A stretch of 6,678 nucleotides of DNA from the NCBI GenBank assembly GCA_011051745.1, contig DRKO01000228.1, forward strand, positions 1-6,678, written 5' to 3'. Shown in pieces: positions 6,429 through 6,678 of this stretch. The translations under genes and the position numbers were made by a program. The DNA comes from Chloroflexota bacterium. Lineage in GTDB: Bacteria; Chloroflexota; Anaerolineae; Aggregatilineales; UBA3940. How positions within the stretch are numbered: the first letter of the stretch is position 1; each line of letters begins with the position of its first letter. The notes below the pieces were generated by a model. That model did no database searches. It was not told where the DNA came from and was given only the letters and a program-made list of their open reading frames with translations.

Positions 6429-6678
6429 TCAGTAAGAGTCCTGCAGCTCACCAGTGGGGACGATGATCTGCCCATCACGTTGATCGCCCACAGCGGTGAC
6501 GTGGTGAGGCTCTTTCTCCAGAAGGAAGGCGGTGTAGGCCGCGACCAGCGCGTCCAGTTCGTCGTGGGAGTGAACGTCTTTCATGTTCAACTGGCCCCTC
6601 AGGAAATGGTGGGGCGTCCACTCCTCAAGGATGTACATCGGGTCGCGCACCCCGACCCCCTCCTGATACAGGATAAGC
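6429..6678 (-). CDS. Probable DUF429 family protein (predicted RNase H-fold nuclease), C-terminal part
   Basis: The frame is open from the right edge to a TGA at 6431-6429, giving 82 visible codons, so the N-terminal part is missing. A GTG at 6650 lies inside the frame but open coding continues upstream (L-I-L-Y-Q-E-G-V-G), so it is probably not the start. The visible end has an H-D-E-L-D-A-L-V-A-A-Y-T-A segment followed about 20 residues later by A-V-G-D-x-x-D-G-Q-I-I-V-P. This D-x-L-D-A-L-V-x-A-x-T ... V-G-D ... G-x-I-x-x-P pattern is what I recall from the C-terminus of DUF429 proteins, predicted to have an RNase H-like fold with the Asp in the active site. The function of that family is not established. 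The gene precedes the PhnP-like gene by 25 bp on the same strand, so they are probably co-transcribed. Confidence 0.62.
   Translation of the reverse strand, partial: LILYQEGVGVRDPMYILEEWTPHHFLRGQLNMKDVHSHDELDALVAAYTAFLLEKEPHHVTAVGDQRDGQIIVPTGELQDSY

Noticed and set aside
6404..6478. 25-codon N-terminal extension of the PhnP-like protein
   Set aside because: It would overlap the coding end of the upstream gene, lacks family similarity, and the fold's first strand begins right at the ATG at 6403.
1..6678. Defence island, prophage, insertion sequence or CRISPR array
   Set aside because: No transposase, integrase, phage structural gene, terminal repeats or regularly spaced repeats are visible; gene order and composition look uniform across the window.

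Overview
This is a GC-rich bacterial chromosome segment, about 60% GC by eye. Genes are tightly packed and have Shine-Dalgarno-type ribosome binding sites. I see no mobile element, tRNA, rRNA or CRISPR array. Nothing here fixes the taxon. The very long phosphoglucomutase, the small AhpD-like protein with a hydrophobic tail and the PhnP-like hydrolase would fit a Chloroflexota-type or other deep-branching Gram-positive-like bacterium, but that is a weak inference.

Plus-strand block (1-5456). The window opens inside an endonuclease/exonuclease/phosphatase-fold protein (1-534, 5' end missing). An 80-bp gap with a strong 10-bp hairpin leads into two consecutive alpha-D-phosphohexomutase genes. 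The first is a GlmM-type phosphoglucosamine mutase (615-2057). After only 26 bp comes an unusually large phosphoglucomutase/phosphomannomutase-family protein of 854 residues (2084-4648), which carries about 215 extra residues before the mutase core and a helical tail after it. The pair is probably one operon making sugar 1-phosphates (GlcN-1-P, and Glc-1-P or Man-1-P) for cell wall, glycan or storage polymers. A 12-bp GC-rich hairpin ends this block. After a 178-bp gap comes an AhpD/carboxymuconolactone decarboxylase-like protein (4827-5456) with the full E-x11-CxxC-xxx-H motif and a hydrophobic C-terminal segment.

Minus-strand block (6678-5549). Two genes run leftward towards the plus-strand block. 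The first is the C-terminal end of a probable DUF429 (predicted RNase H-fold nuclease) protein, cut by the right edge (6429-6678). The second is a PhnP-like metallo-beta-lactamase-fold hydrolase (5549-6403). They are 25 bp apart and probably co-transcribed. The convergent junction at 5457-5548 holds only an imperfect hairpin.

Overall this looks like ordinary housekeeping and accessory metabolism, not a defence or mobile system. The points most worth following up are the architecture of the 854-residue mutase and its pairing with GlmM, the structured intergenic regions at 555-593 and 4685-4795, and the possible membrane anchor on the AhpD-like protein.
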